NCBI GenBank assembly: GCA_916610825.1
Contig: OU744447.1
Location: forward strand, 7,881,402-7,945,401
DNA: 64,000 nt
Direction: 5' to 3'
DNA from: Haliclystus octoradiatus
Taxonomy: Eukaryota > Cnidaria > Staurozoa > Stauromedusae > Haliclystidae
Of this stretch, positions 38,901 to 43,447 are shown in pieces; position 1 is the stretch's first letter; the number at the start of each line of letters is the position of its first letter. The notes below the pieces were generated by a model that saw only the letters and a program-made list of their open reading frames with translations, made no database searches and was not told where the DNA came from. Position numbers and translations under genes: made by a program.

Positions 38901-41900
38901 CCTTGAACCGGTACCGGTACTAAATCTAATCCTCCTTAATAGCCTCTACATCATCAGGGTCCGACAAAGGTTCAGCCTTCTGGAATCCTACAGACATTTC
39001 AACAACTTCATTCAAATTTTTTGTTGAAATTTTACCAATAAATCATAAAAATATTACTTTTCTTCTGAAATTTGCCCTAACCTTCCGGAATCTAGGAATT
39101 CATGATTCTTATTTTTGTTGAACCATGAATATAGGCTACAATTAAATCTTACAGGTGGCATTACATTATAGTGATAAGCTATGTGATCTAATTATTGACA
39201 CTATGAATCTTGGATATACGTGCAACCTGGCTCGATATGTGCAACTCAATTTATTATGGTGTACCAAGTTACCTTATTGAGAGCAAAATATGAACATGTC
39301 ACACCTATACTGTATGAACTTCACTGGTTACCAGTTAAAGTGCACATGACAAGAAAAAAAATTATCACAGATTCGAGTAGCTGAAGCTAAATGATGAAGA
39401 ATGGTGATTAATGATTTCTTAGTTTGAACGCGTATAATGCGGGTATCAGCGGCTTTCCCGGGGGGTGACCCCCGGGGTTTGCAAAACAACCTGTGCAAAA
39501 GTCAATTAACCCCCTGGGGTATGGGAGTAATAATTTCCAATAATCCCCCTCCCCCAGGAACAAAAAAACGTATTGAAAATGATGATTTTTTTAAATTTTC
39601 TTACAAAAGATTCAACAACAATACACAGATAATTACACAATTGTACAAAACTTGTTATAATTTTAATTGTTGTTGTTATAACTTTTATTAAAATATCAAA
39701 ATTCCATGCGTTGGAGATAGGCATATGCGAATATTAAAGATTACATGTCAAGTCAAAAAGGGCAATTGAAAAATTCCCTCAGAGGAACATGTTCTGTAGC
39801 AGATCTCAACTAATCCCCCTGGGGTCACACCCCCCCCGGAAAGCCGCTGATACCCGCATAAGCAGACTAGCAGAGACATTTTATGTTGCATTACCCTATT
39901 AAACTCATCCACTGATGAGCTCTGGCCTAGGTGCTTGGTTGGTGGGATATCTATTTTATACTTTATGCTCTATATATTTTATGCTTTCAACATGCTTTTA
40001 TACTCTATAAGCTTTTATGCTCTTTATGCTTTTATGCTCTATATGCTTTTATGCTCTATATGCTTTCTATATGCTTTTATGCTTTCTATATGCTTTTATG
40101 CTGCTATTGCTACTGCCGAACCTGTCACACTCCATATATGGATCCCTGTCCAACCAAGCACCTGTCACACTGATAACCAGTGGAATTAACTATCATTAAT
40201 CAACTTACCAACACTTACCCATATGTGGACAAAAGAACTTACCAACCTGAAAACCTAAAACATTGCAAGGGAAAGGGAGGGTGGGGGAAATCGAGTTATG
40301 TGAATAATATATATAATAAAAAATTTAAGAATAATAATAACAGTAAAAATTGCTCTGCCAAAAAACTTGCACACAAAAGGCTCAATCAAACTTTTGCTAC
40401 CGCTAACAACGCTTTCCTCTAAAGGAGTGACTAACCCAAAACAAGGTGTGCCTAAAGTAGCACATTGTTTCATCCTTCTTACCCAGGCTCTTCCATCTGT
40501 GCTGCTTACCTTATTTGGTATAAAATAGCTTCCCACGCTGTTATCTAAACTTTGTTACTTACGTCCGTAATCTAACGGATGTGAACTAACTCCCACCTAC
40601 GAAATGAAAGCTAGCCCCACTAGAAAGGAGGGGTTTCGATGAGCTCTGGCCTAGGTGCTTGGTTGGTGGGATATCTATTATATACTTTATGCTCTATATA
40701 TTTTATGCTTTCAACATGCTTTTATGCTCTATTGCTCTGTATGCTTTCATGCTTTTGTAATGCTTTTATGCTCTATAAGCTTTTATGCTCTATATGCTTT
40801 TATGCTCTATATGCTTTCTATATGCTTTTATGCTTTCTAAATGCTTTTATGCTGCTATTGCTACTGGCGAACCTGTCACACTCCAAAACTGGAATGGTAT
40901 TGAGTATTGAACTGGTACTAAAATTCCCCAGAAACATTGATATAGGTTCTGCTCATTAACTCTACTGTACTGTGGAAATTGGAAATACTGATAGGTACTG
41001 TAATATAAATTTAAAAGCTACCATTGAGCATTGTGGCAATTCAGTATAGAATATCCTATTCAATACACTTTCAGTAAGTTTACAGTATATTTCAGTTTAG
41101 TGTGAGCTGATTGTGATAGACTGACAAGGCCTTTATGAAGTCATTGTCTTCAATCTTAATATATAAAAGGGAGCTGCCGAAGCTGTACGTTTATCCATTA
41201 ATTTGTCATCTTCAATCAATTTTTTTGTAAATTGTACAATTATAACCATTGATTTAAATAAACAAGAATAGCCAAAGTAACAAGTTATGTTTCTATTTGC
41301 TATTTATCTGTGCAGTTCATTAAGAGGTATGATATTTCAGCATGCGACTATATAATTACACTATACAGTACTGTACATTACTTATTCTAAATATTGCTAT
41401 TAGACAATTTTACTTACAGTATTTACACCATGTTGCTTTGACTATTGATTCTGTTTTCACATAATGACCATTTACAAGAACTTTGGTACGTTTTTCTGAA
41501 TGATAAAAGATAAAACAGTTTTTAAATTTTGCAAGCCTATCAGTAGATGCTATTCAGATCTATGTAAGTAAGGCATATGCAACAGACTACAGATATAAAA
41601 ACTGTTAAAAAAGAAACTTCGTGGAATATTCGTGGCTGCTGGTTCTGCATAAGTTTAATATTTAAGCCAATATCGCATATAGAAGATTTAAGCAACATTG
41701 GCAATTGAAATCTACAATGTCTATCAACAGGGTAGCCTATGGCATGGCTCACTCAGTTGTTTTTTATTACCATGGACTGCAGAGTCTTATGTTTTATATG
41801 TGTCAAAATCACATGACATCTACACAGGGCTATCTGCAGTATGATTACTGTGCTAGGTAAGCATGCCTACAAAAGTTCTGCTAAGTGACGGCCGTACAGT

Positions 41901-42714
41901 AGCCTGCATAGTATAGCAGCAGAAGTGCGCCTGACACAATGAGGTCCAAAAGTTTCCCGTTATTTTTCGGTAAATGTTCAATATTTTCTAATCTCGTAGT
42001 GTGAAATGAGATTTTTCCACAATTGAGGCATTTTGAAATTGTTATATTTCCTGACAGATAGAGAGGTTTACCTCGATAGTCGCTATTTAAAATTTATCTC
42101 TTAATGTTAACTACGATATTGACTTGATGACCCTGGAGACAAACTGTATCATTTGCTACTGCAGACCTTTTGGCTATTTTGCCTATTCATGGATCTGGAA
42201 TATGGATGAAAAGTTTCTTGGAAAACATCATACTTTTCCACACAAATTTAAATTAAAATAATATTTTTGCTTTTGTATTGAGAGTAGGCCAGCCTATACA
42301 CTATACTATTTTAAAATTCATTTACATTTGTTTTGGAAACACAGCAGCGCATCTACGGAAGCGTCATAGCGATTGTAAACAACGGATTATCTGAAACGCC
42401 AGGACATTTATTGAAATTGAGTTACGTAGACGTTCATAAAACAACATTTGATTTGGCCACCTACCGGGACTCTTGACGGAGCCAGGTTTTGTTGATCTAG
42501 GTGGACGAGGAGGAAGACTAACATGATTACAATAGTTCCCTGGAAATTCACCAATTTCTCCTGTTGTTTTATTTTCTCCTTGCAGCCAACCTAGTGTATT
42601 CGCAACAGTTCCCGTTACTATACAGATATCGTTTTTCTTCAAAGCAATCCTACCAGTTGTGTCAGGTATATAATCTGAATGAGCTACAAAACGTGTAACA
42701 CCAGTATTAGACAT
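5723..42714 (-). CDS. PIK3R1: PI3-kinase regulatory subunit p85-like gene (whole model, 23 coding exons)
   Basis: Class IA PI3K regulatory subunit: binds and restrains the p110 catalytic subunit through iSH2 and recruits it to phosphotyrosine proteins through two SH2 domains at the membrane. Exons (minus strand, 5' to 3'): 42465-42714, 41418-41495, 38408-38455, 29825-29928, 28891-29025, 27554-27631, 26534-26588, 25896-26009, 25153-25248, 23915-24076, 22857-22994, 20607-20712, 18816-18898, 18084-18186, 16566-16658, 14600-14780, 14197-14310, 13144-13262, 12501-12677, 8858-8896, 7696-7794, 6916-7011, 5723-5924. All junctions are GT-AG, phases agree and the sum is 2670 nt (889 aa plus stop). Domains: SH3 about 7-66, C1 94-144, SAM about 164-228, C1 256-305, BH about 324-475, nSH2 about 508-604, iSH2 about 609-757, cSH2 about 783-880. 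It is the single ortholog-like counterpart of vertebrate PIK3R1/2/3. The C1-SAM-C1 block is not in vertebrate p85. Exon 1 may be preceded by untranslated exons. Confidence 0.9.
6525..6700. repeat. Hairpin element in PIK3R intron
   Basis: Imperfect palindrome: CACAGTTTCCTATGAGGTAT mirrors ATAGCTCATAGAAAACTGTG; arms about 75 bp. Confidence 0.7.
6916..7011 (-). CDS. PIK3R1: PIK3R exon 22: cSH2 with FLMR
   Basis: Acceptor TTTATATTCAG, donor [21 protein letters not shown] is the SH2 phosphotyrosine pocket. The invariant arginine (R809) is kept although FLVR is FLMR. Confidence 0.92.
7119..7277. mobile_element. CAGT family MITE in PIK3R intron
   Basis: Complete but diverged (CAGTCAAACTTGTTAAAAC, TTTCAATG), about 100 bp upstream of cSH2 exon 22. 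Confidence 0.7.
7696..7794 (-). CDS. PIK3R1: PIK3R exon 21: inter-SH2 tail and start of cSH2
   Basis: Acceptor CTTCACAG, donor GTGAGA. A proline-containing linker ([17 protein letters not shown]) leads into WMMSGRFTK, the first strand and helix of cSH2. Confidence 0.8.
8159..8302. mobile_element. CAGT family MITE in PIK3R intron
   Basis: Opposite orientation (CAGTGAAACATGTATATAAC first), with a short internal deletion. Confidence 0.7.
8858..8896 (-). CDS. PIK3R1: PIK3R exon 20: end of iSH2 (micro-exon)
   Basis: A 39-nt exon with acceptor TTATTTACAG and donor GTAAGT. It encodes [12 protein letters not shown] and has the phase-2 entry required by exon 19 and a phase-2 exit matching the next exon. 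Confidence 0.7.
8998..9229. mobile_element. Short TIR element, hAT-like
   Basis: Ends TAGTGCTGTTTGAT and complement TAGTGCTGTTCGAT, with TATCACTC near both outer flanks. A further TIR element lies directly to the right. Confidence 0.6.
9247..9541. mobile_element. hAT-like MITE with 8-bp duplication
   Basis: 295 bp with about 45-bp inverted ends (TAGCCTGCGTGCAGACAGAC and mirror) and ATTATGAC on both sides (9239-9246, 9542-9549), the 8-bp target duplication typical of hAT. Confidence 0.85.
10029..10204. mobile_element. CAGT family MITE in PIK3R intron
   Basis: Complete copy ending AACAGGTTTGACTG-TA. A degraded second fragment follows to about 10306. Confidence 0.75.
10742..11060 (-). mobile_element. 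tRNA-derived SINE (family S2), diverged copy
   Basis: Right end reads on the minus strand as GGATTAGCTTGGATGGCA (box A) with GGTTCAAATCC (box B) near 11000. Body shared with 15472-15830. Confidence 0.7.
11298..11448. mobile_element. CAGT family MITE in PIK3R intron
   Basis: Left end complete, right end lost after AATGGTCAATTGATCTACTT. Confidence 0.7.
12501..12677 (-). CDS. PIK3R1: PIK3R exon 19: iSH2 coiled coil, second helix
   Basis: Acceptor TCTTTAG, donor GTATGT. It encodes [16 protein letters not shown], then [18 protein letters not shown]. The motif M-R/K-P-x3-L-x-K resembles NSIKPDLIQLRKTRDQY of p85 iSH2, including the region that contacts the p110 C2 domain. Confidence 0.85.
12892..13068. 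mobile_element. GGTCCGAC family MITE, diverged
   Basis: ATTCTGAAATCCTAC...TTTACTTGGACCATG; left end degraded. Just left of iSH2 exon 18. Confidence 0.6.
13144..13262 (-). CDS. PIK3R1: PIK3R exon 18: iSH2 coiled coil, middle
   Basis: Acceptor TTTTTCTTCAAG, donor GTAAGT. A charged helix [20 protein letters not shown] and further EEQLRLTV continue the iSH2 coil. Sequence identity is low, as usual for iSH2. Confidence 0.8.
13276..13596. repeat. Tandem duplication carrying half of a CAGT MITE
   Basis: 13276-13445 and 13446-13596 are direct repeats (ATAAAATGTAATTGGTCGTT start), each ending in a CAGT-family half element (GACAGGCGGCCTTTATATA). It lies directly upstream of iSH2 exon 18 in the intron. 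Confidence 0.7.
13672..13918. mobile_element. CAGTAG-rich TIR element (first copy)
   Basis: GAAAATCTGAAACCTACTC at left, CCCAGATTCATAGTG at right, many TTTTCAGTAG units inside. Confidence 0.6.
14197..14310 (-). CDS. PIK3R1: PIK3R exon 17: iSH2 coiled coil, start
   Basis: 38 codons, phase 0 at both ends, acceptor TTTTTCATAG, donor GTAAGT. Heptad-rich [19 protein letters not shown] occupies the place of the first iSH2 helix that grips p110. Confidence 0.8.
14600..14780 (-). CDS. PIK3R1: PIK3R exon 16: nSH2 C-terminal half
   Basis: Acceptor TTGTTAACAG, donor [26 protein letters not shown] and the later [12 protein letters not shown] match p85 nSH2 (KGGNNKLIKI, YNPKLDVKL). This is the strongest single identification in the gene. 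Confidence 0.96.
14823..15052. mobile_element. CAGTAG-rich TIR element (second copy)
   Basis: CACTATAAATCTCGG at left and AAATTCATAGTG at right; lies 43 bp upstream of nSH2 exon 16's acceptor. Confidence 0.65.
15472..15830 (-). mobile_element. tRNA-derived SINE (family S2)
   Basis: Minus strand begins TGGGATTAGCTCAGATGGCA, a clear tRNA box A, then GGTTCAAATCC box B. The 3' part ends at GGCGACACCGTC. Best-preserved copy; lies in the PIK3R intron between exons 15 and 16. Confidence 0.82.
16566..16658 (-). CDS. PIK3R1: PIK3R exon 15: nSH2 with FLVR
   Basis: Acceptor GTTACCAG, donor [21 protein letters not shown] is nearly identical to p85 nSH2, with the phosphotyrosine-binding arginine at residue 535. 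Confidence 0.95.
17663..18026 (-). mobile_element. tRNA-derived SINE (family S2), beside PIK3R exon 14
   Basis: Same body as 15472-15830. Its tRNA end lies only about 58 bp downstream of the exon 14 donor. Confidence 0.8.
18084..18186 (-). CDS. PIK3R1: PIK3R exon 14: linker and start of nSH2
   Basis: A basic PPKRK linker and a serine-rich stretch precede [11 protein letters not shown], which matches the WYWG-I-R start of p85 nSH2. Donor GTATGA. The acceptor is a tandem CAGCAG (NAGNAG), allowing inclusion or omission of one alanine. Confidence 0.9.
18816..18898 (-). CDS. PIK3R1: PIK3R exon 13: end of BH domain
   Basis: Acceptor TGCTTTACAG, donor GTTTGA (weak). It encodes [20 protein letters not shown], resembling the final helix of RhoGAP domains, then a polar linker towards nSH2. 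Phases fit both neighbours. Confidence 0.65.
19865..20145. mobile_element. CAGT family MITE split by a nested element
   Basis: Left part 19865-19977 and right part 20114-20145 are parts of one copy. The insertion between them is described at 19978-20108. Confidence 0.7.
19978..20108. mobile_element. Nested TIR element with TATAG duplication
   Basis: Ends GGCGTTTTCACA and (complement) GCGCATTTTCACA, flanked by TATAG on both sides inside the CAGT MITE. About 130 bp, non-coding. Confidence 0.7.
20236..20440. repeat. Dispersed repeat R3
   Basis: GAGCTCAACTTGAATTATGA...ACGATCAATGTCATTCATG...GCGCGTAGAGCCCACC. Shared with 46921-47120 and, inverted, 63263-63475. Confidence 0.7.
20607..20712 (-). 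CDS. PIK3R1: PIK3R exon 12: BH domain, divergent helices
   Basis: Acceptor CATTTTAG, donor GTAAAT. About 35 residues including [17 protein letters not shown]. Alignment to other BH domains is weak here, and the segment corresponding to the RhoGAP N-L-x2-V-F-G-P-x-L helix is not obvious. Support is open frame, splice sites and phase (1 in, 2 out). Confidence 0.65.
20817..20987. repeat. Long hairpin element beside BH exon 12
   Basis: AGACACAAAGATGAGTCAAA and mirror at the outside, AAACCGTCTGATGAACGCAA near the centre. Near-perfect stem of about 80 bp, about 105 bp upstream (transcript sense) of exon 12. Confidence 0.8.
21650..22095 (+). repeat. Degenerate Ngaro-related terminal region
   Basis: ATTCCACTGACTTAGCAGTG then GAGCTTGGTTGGTGG and CCCACCAACCAAGCACC, as in the Ngaro right end. 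Confidence 0.5.
22857..22994 (-). CDS. PIK3R1: PIK3R exon 11: BH/RhoGAP-like domain core
   Basis: Acceptor TTCTACATGTAG region, donor [23 protein letters not shown] is very close to the p85 BH helix with YLLDLPNPVI and to the LK-x-YLRELPEPL block of RhoGAPs. This exon identifies the region as a p85 BH domain. Confidence 0.88.
23226..23401. mobile_element. CAGT family MITE in PIK3R intron
   Basis: Complete, diverged copy between BH exons 10 and 11. Confidence 0.75.
23915..24076 (-). CDS. PIK3R1: PIK3R exon 10: N-terminal part of BH/RhoGAP-like domain
   Basis: Acceptor ATTTTCAG, donor GTAAAC, phase 1 in and out. It opens with [15 protein letters not shown] and a helix ending LEKRG, the start of a RhoGAP fold. 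The catalytic loop of active RhoGAPs (G-I-x-R-x-S-G) is replaced at residues 353-363 by [11 protein letters not shown], which has no arginine. Confidence 0.82.
25153..25248 (-). CDS. PIK3R1: PIK3R exon 9: end of second C1 domain, basic tail
   Basis: Acceptor TTCTTTTTGAAG, donor GTACGT. It completes the second C1 with [10 protein letters not shown] and a last cysteine after seven residues (C305), then a basic stretch [10 protein letters not shown]. The full pattern over exons 8-9 is H-X12-C-X2-C-X13-C-X2-C-X4-H-X2-C-X7-C. Confidence 0.88.
25540..25693. mobile_element. CAGT family MITE (first of an adjacent pair)
   Basis: Reverse orientation, right end truncated by the neighbouring copy. Confidence 0.72.
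25697..25873. mobile_element. CAGT family MITE (second of the pair)
   Basis: Complete. It ends 22 bp from the donor of C1 exon 8 (25896), so it forms the beginning of that intron. Confidence 0.78.
25896..26009 (-). CDS. PIK3R1: PIK3R exon 8: second C1 domain, N-terminal two thirds
   Basis: Acceptor TTAATCTTTTAG, donor GTAGGT. It encodes H256, twelve residues, C, two residues, C, thirteen residues, C. Key pieces are [13 protein letters not shown] and the final ICT before the split codon. The spacing is exactly canonical for a C1 (PKC conserved region 1) finger. Confidence 0.88.
26534..26588 (-). CDS. PIK3R1: PIK3R exon 7: linker between SAM and second C1
   Basis: A 55-nt exon with acceptor GAATTTTTAG and donor GTAAAC. 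It encodes about 18 linker residues ([18 protein letters not shown]). Support is splice sites and phase (0 in, 1 out) only, since the linker itself has no recognisable domain. Confidence 0.6.
26738..26931. mobile_element. CAGTCGAAC TIR element (mariner-like MITE)
   Basis: Ends CAGTCGAACT and AGTTCAACTG with TA outside. Interior repeats of TTAATATCCC and mirrored GGGATTAAGC. 194 bp. Confidence 0.7.
27554..27631 (-). CDS. PIK3R1: PIK3R exon 6: SAM domain, C-terminal helix
   Basis: 26 codons, phase 0 at both ends, acceptor CTTTTTTAG, donor GTAAAC. It begins [13 protein letters not shown], the G-I-x4-H-x2-x-I pattern of the last SAM helix, directly continuing exon 5. Confidence 0.78.
27713..27868. 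mobile_element. GGTCCGAC family MITE, left end degraded
   Basis: TTCAGTCTTCTAGAATCCTA at left and CTTTGTCGGACC at right. Confidence 0.65.
28427..28500 (-). repeat. tRNA-like sequence (SINE head or tRNA pseudogene)
   Basis: Minus strand has TAGCGTAGCGGTTAATGCG (box A-like) and AGGTTCAAGTCCTTG (box B) at tRNA spacing, but the acceptor-stem ends do not pair well. Confidence 0.5.
28891..29025 (-). CDS. PIK3R1: PIK3R exon 5: SAM domain, first two thirds
   Basis: Exactly 45 codons, phase 0 at both ends, acceptor TTGTTTTAG. The residues [15 protein letters not shown] begin a sterile alpha motif: W-S-V-x2-V-x2-WL-x2-L, then an F-x-Y-x3-F helix, an I-S-G-x2-L-L helix and an acidic D-x-D turn. SAM domains usually self-associate or bind other SAM domains. 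Confidence 0.82.
29825..29928 (-). CDS. PIK3R1: PIK3R exon 4: end of first C1 domain and linker
   Basis: Acceptor AATTTCACAG, donor GTGAGT. It completes the first C1 finger: C127-H128...H132-x2-C135, with the last cysteine after eight rather than seven residues (C144). A linker [13 protein letters not shown] leads to the SAM domain. The intron upstream (29929-38407, 8.5 kb) contains the Ngaro/DIRS element. Confidence 0.8.
30058..30401. mobile_element. CAGT family MITE split by a GGTCCGAC MITE
   Basis: Halves 30058-30114 and 30284-30401 flank a complete GGTCCGAC family element at 30115-30283. Confidence 0.7.
30115..30283. mobile_element. GGTCCGAC family MITE nested in a CAGT MITE
   Basis: Complete, reverse orientation, ends GGGTACGATAAAAGC and TTAATCGGACCCTG. 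Confidence 0.72.
30475..30641. mobile_element. CAGT family MITE in PIK3R intron 4-side repeats
   Basis: Diverged complete copy about 220 bp left of a SINE. Confidence 0.68.
30861..31210 (-). mobile_element. tRNA-derived SINE (family S2) adjoining the Ngaro element
   Basis: Box A region is partly deleted (AGCTCAGATGTCAAGCG on minus). Ends 16 nt before Ngaro repeat A1. Confidence 0.78.
31227..31563 (+). repeat. Ngaro left repeat A1
   Basis: It begins TGTTACTACATATCATTTAG and extends 41 nt into the gag ORF. Repeated at 36868-37204. It probably holds the promoter. Confidence 0.92.
31523..32650 (+). CDS. Ngaro ORF1, gag-like protein
   Basis: 375 aa from ATG 31523. A low-complexity Ser/Thr/Pro N-terminal half is followed by a conserved middle ([20 protein letters not shown]) of the kind found in DIRS/Ngaro gag proteins. 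A C-terminal cysteine/histidine cluster follows: [19 protein letters not shown], then [16 protein letters not shown], a zinc-knuckle-like nucleic-acid binder. The start codon lies inside repeat A1. No break was seen. Confidence 0.85.
   Translation: MPRLSRNSRDANASAPYVIPAASTLQSPVQSPSFTTFFGDAQQRQNFVNDVAQAVVAASRPPTSTSVSASSAGTVPTVNVNMDQGMSEPISLPPFVNTFSSPLPNGDAVAAASAFLSGTSVINQQENTATTSSPFPTSSLVFAPCIIGPGYAPIPSKLVGQIVSGRFVDLAELLSPSVVDVEAQPQLIMDGLAVLIAKPKSNRRKIDNIVGWIEAFTIYTSIMTTHCPERWKDLSSYKLVIIKLFRQFSGWAWLSYDTAFRQHAYASRLFDWSLINNQLYTYHTAGAAVRPRLDRNQQEKISREARGTPNGPRVCPSWNEGRCSSRYAICRWSHICSTCSEGHRSMDCPRESKQFIAPATIPPVKASDGRQWQRR
32651..34116 (+). other. Ngaro gag-RT spacer with T-rich tract
   Basis: About 1.47 kb without a supported ORF. 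It contains a GTAAGT at 32939-32944 and an almost pure A/T, T-dominated tract at 33768-34019 just before the RT frame. Possibly an intron-like region; the function is unknown. Confidence 0.5.
34117..35715 (+). CDS. Ngaro ORF2, reverse transcriptase and RNase H
   Basis: 532 aa open frame. RT motifs in order: [33 protein letters not shown], and the catalytic YLDD box in [10 protein letters not shown]. RNase H follows with [28 protein letters not shown] and GIADALSRF, giving the acidic residues of the active site. The frame shows no ATG before TTG 34117, and the open region is preceded at about 34104 by a T-rich stretch and TCTAG that look like a splice acceptor. ORF3 overlaps its 3' end in another frame. 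Confidence 0.92.
   Translation: MPPISSITPLKADRFAYYLAYHPNPHFTNYVVNGIQAGFKLGFNHRQSLKPAKKNNQSAHKYSSVIDAYLSNEVQLGRVAGPFRNPPVEGIQVSSFGVIPKKNQPGKWRLIVDLSAPTGLSVNDGINKLDFNFNYVQLDQIISMVKDLGVGALMAKFDVESAYRNIPVHPDDRFLLGMKWRNNYFMDLTLPFGLRSAPFIFNSVAEAVEWILSYHFHVSNIVHYLDDFVMAGPAKSDICLRQWSLAQEVGKELGLPLNPKKCEGPSTSMLVLGIELDSATQTARLPADKLANLHSLIQSWVLKQGCNRNQLESLIGHLHHAAKVVWPGRTFIRRMLDLLSCFRSRRHPIRLNQEFRQDLFWWRDFLHQWNGVSFWLFPGMPTDSKFEMFSDASGQAGYGAYYQGNWFNGHWTPYQAKQSIAYKELFPIEVAAHTWGSDWTRSQVLFRCDNIAVVHILNCRTSKVPIIMRLVRNLLFVAAKLNFSFSSQHIAGVNNGIADALSRFHWQAFYNRAPTAKNHLMQLDNQLLMKLA
35631..36656 (+). pseudogene. Ngaro ORF3, tyrosine recombinase with one internal TGA
   Basis: It overlaps ORF2 by 85 nt. The N-terminal part has a core-binding region ([19 protein letters not shown]). 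The catalytic half has [15 protein letters not shown], the GCWRS motif and the nucleophile tyrosine in YQLYTRTS. Arginine I lies in FLRSSEYT, just after an in-frame TGA at 36147-36149 that interrupts [11 protein letters not shown]. Frame is kept on both sides, so this is a single nonsense change (or readthrough) rather than decay. Confidence 0.88.
36763..36867 (+). repeat. Ngaro repeat B1
   Basis: It starts GGGGGAAACAGGTTAGCACG and ends at AGGAGTTTAAA. It contains CCCACCAACCAAGCACC, a motif scattered elsewhere in the window. Confidence 0.9.
36868..37204 (+). repeat. Ngaro internal repeat A2
   Basis: Second copy of A1. It abuts B1 directly at 36867/36868, so the B1-A2 junction mimics the joined ends of a circular intermediate. 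Confidence 0.92.
37340..37444 (+). repeat. Ngaro terminal repeat B2
   Basis: Second copy of B1. It ends the element, followed by TTTGTACAAAACG. Confidence 0.9.
38408..38455 (-). CDS. PIK3R1: PIK3R exon 3: middle of first C1 domain
   Basis: A 48-nt exon, acceptor TGATTACAG, donor GTAAC. The split codon from exon 2 gives the second cysteine of the C1 pattern, then [14 protein letters not shown], so the third cysteine follows after 13 residues as in canonical C1 domains. The IWG corresponds to the L-x-G loop common in C1 domains. Confidence 0.75.
38957..39127. mobile_element. GGTCCGAC family MITE in PIK3R intron 2
   Basis: Left end GGGTCCGACAAAGGTTCAGC exact, right end diverged (TTTTGTTGAACCAT). 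Confidence 0.72.
39438..39858. mobile_element. GC-ended TIR element with TAA duplication
   Basis: 421 bp, inverted ends TGCGGGTATCAGCGGCTTTC plus C/G runs, TAA on both sides. A 3-bp TAA duplication suggests Harbinger-type. Sits in PIK3R intron 2. Confidence 0.78.
39914..40890. repeat. Direct duplication with ATGCTTTTATGCTCTAT simple repeats
   Basis: 39914-40120 and 40638-40870 share GATGAGCTCTGGCCTAGGTG, a run of TATGCTTTTATGCTCTATA units and GAACCTGTCACACTCC, offset by about 724 bp. Confidence 0.75.
41418..41495 (-). CDS. PIK3R1: PIK3R exon 2: N-terminal half of first C1 domain
   Basis: Acceptor ATCATTCAG and donor GTAAGT. Only the frame demanded by exon 1 is open throughout. It encodes the start of a C1 zinc finger: histidine 94, twelve residues, then the first cysteine (ATWCKY). 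The exon is too short for ordinary ORF finding but is supported by phase on both sides. Confidence 0.8.
42465..42714 (-). CDS. PIK3R1: PIK3R exon 1: start codon and SH3 domain
   Basis: The ATG is at 42714-42712. The 83 residues form an SH3 domain. The segment [19 protein letters not shown] matches the p85 SH3 signature (GWL-G-N-TTGE-G-FPG-Y). A proline-rich stretch PPRPPR follows at residues 68-73, as in p85 where such motifs contact SH3 domains. The donor is GTAGGT and the exon ends in phase 1, matching the next exon. Confidence 0.92.
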
Positions 42715-43447
42715 GATTTATTCAACATCATCTATTAATAAAACCATTATGTATTCAAAATAATAGAGAAGGTTTCAAGTTGATAAAGCTTTCACATTTG
42801 ATAGAAATAATACATTTAGTTCCGGGCTCTCTATCAAGCACCAATTACGTGTTAACAACTCCATTTTTTCTACCCATATTCTCCATTGATTATTTCATTT
42901 GAATACTGGCTTTTTAAGGCAATCTATTAGGTTATAAGATAAGAAAATAGGTTTAATAACGGTCCAATTTTCACTTCAGACGCCCAACGGCAACACCAAA
43001 GTTGTTAGTTCAGGAAATCGAAGCAAAAGCAATACGCATGGTGATGAGGCTTTTAAGTTTACAAGAGGCTTATCTAAAAGGATGTTAAGCTTTACCAGCC
43101 TCGTGATGTCTAAGGGCTTGAGTAAGCCTAGCATAAGTCTGAATTTTGCACGAGATATATACTACAATATAATTATGCTAGTTATTTATTACTGTGTAAA
43201 CTTACAAATGCATACATTTCGGGAATTATTTCTCCCATCACAGGTTTTTGAACATGGTTTTGTTTGAATATGGATGGTCTAATAAATGTTCTGTAAATAA
43301 TATGGGCATGATTGTGGAGTTCGTTCGCCATGGCGCTTTTGTAGGCCTGGCCTGTGTTAAGCCCATAAGCCTGTGTTTCAGTTACATAACCGAAAATCTG
43401 AACAGACAGAATTGACAAGATCAGTCTTTCTGTTGCTAATTTGGATC
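42715..43447. promoter_or_regulatory. Shared 5' region between PIK3R and COA7
   Basis: PIK3R (leftward) and COA7 (rightward) start codons are 733 bp apart in head-to-head arrangement, so this stretch must hold both transcription starts unless untranslated exons extend further. No TATA box or CpG-rich core stands out by eye and no transposon was recognised in it. A bidirectional promoter is an inference from geometry. Confidence 0.5.

Noticed and set aside
39931-40959. Cysteine/leucine/tyrosine-rich ORFs
   Set aside because: Translations of the ATGCTTTTATGCTCTAT simple repeat duplication.
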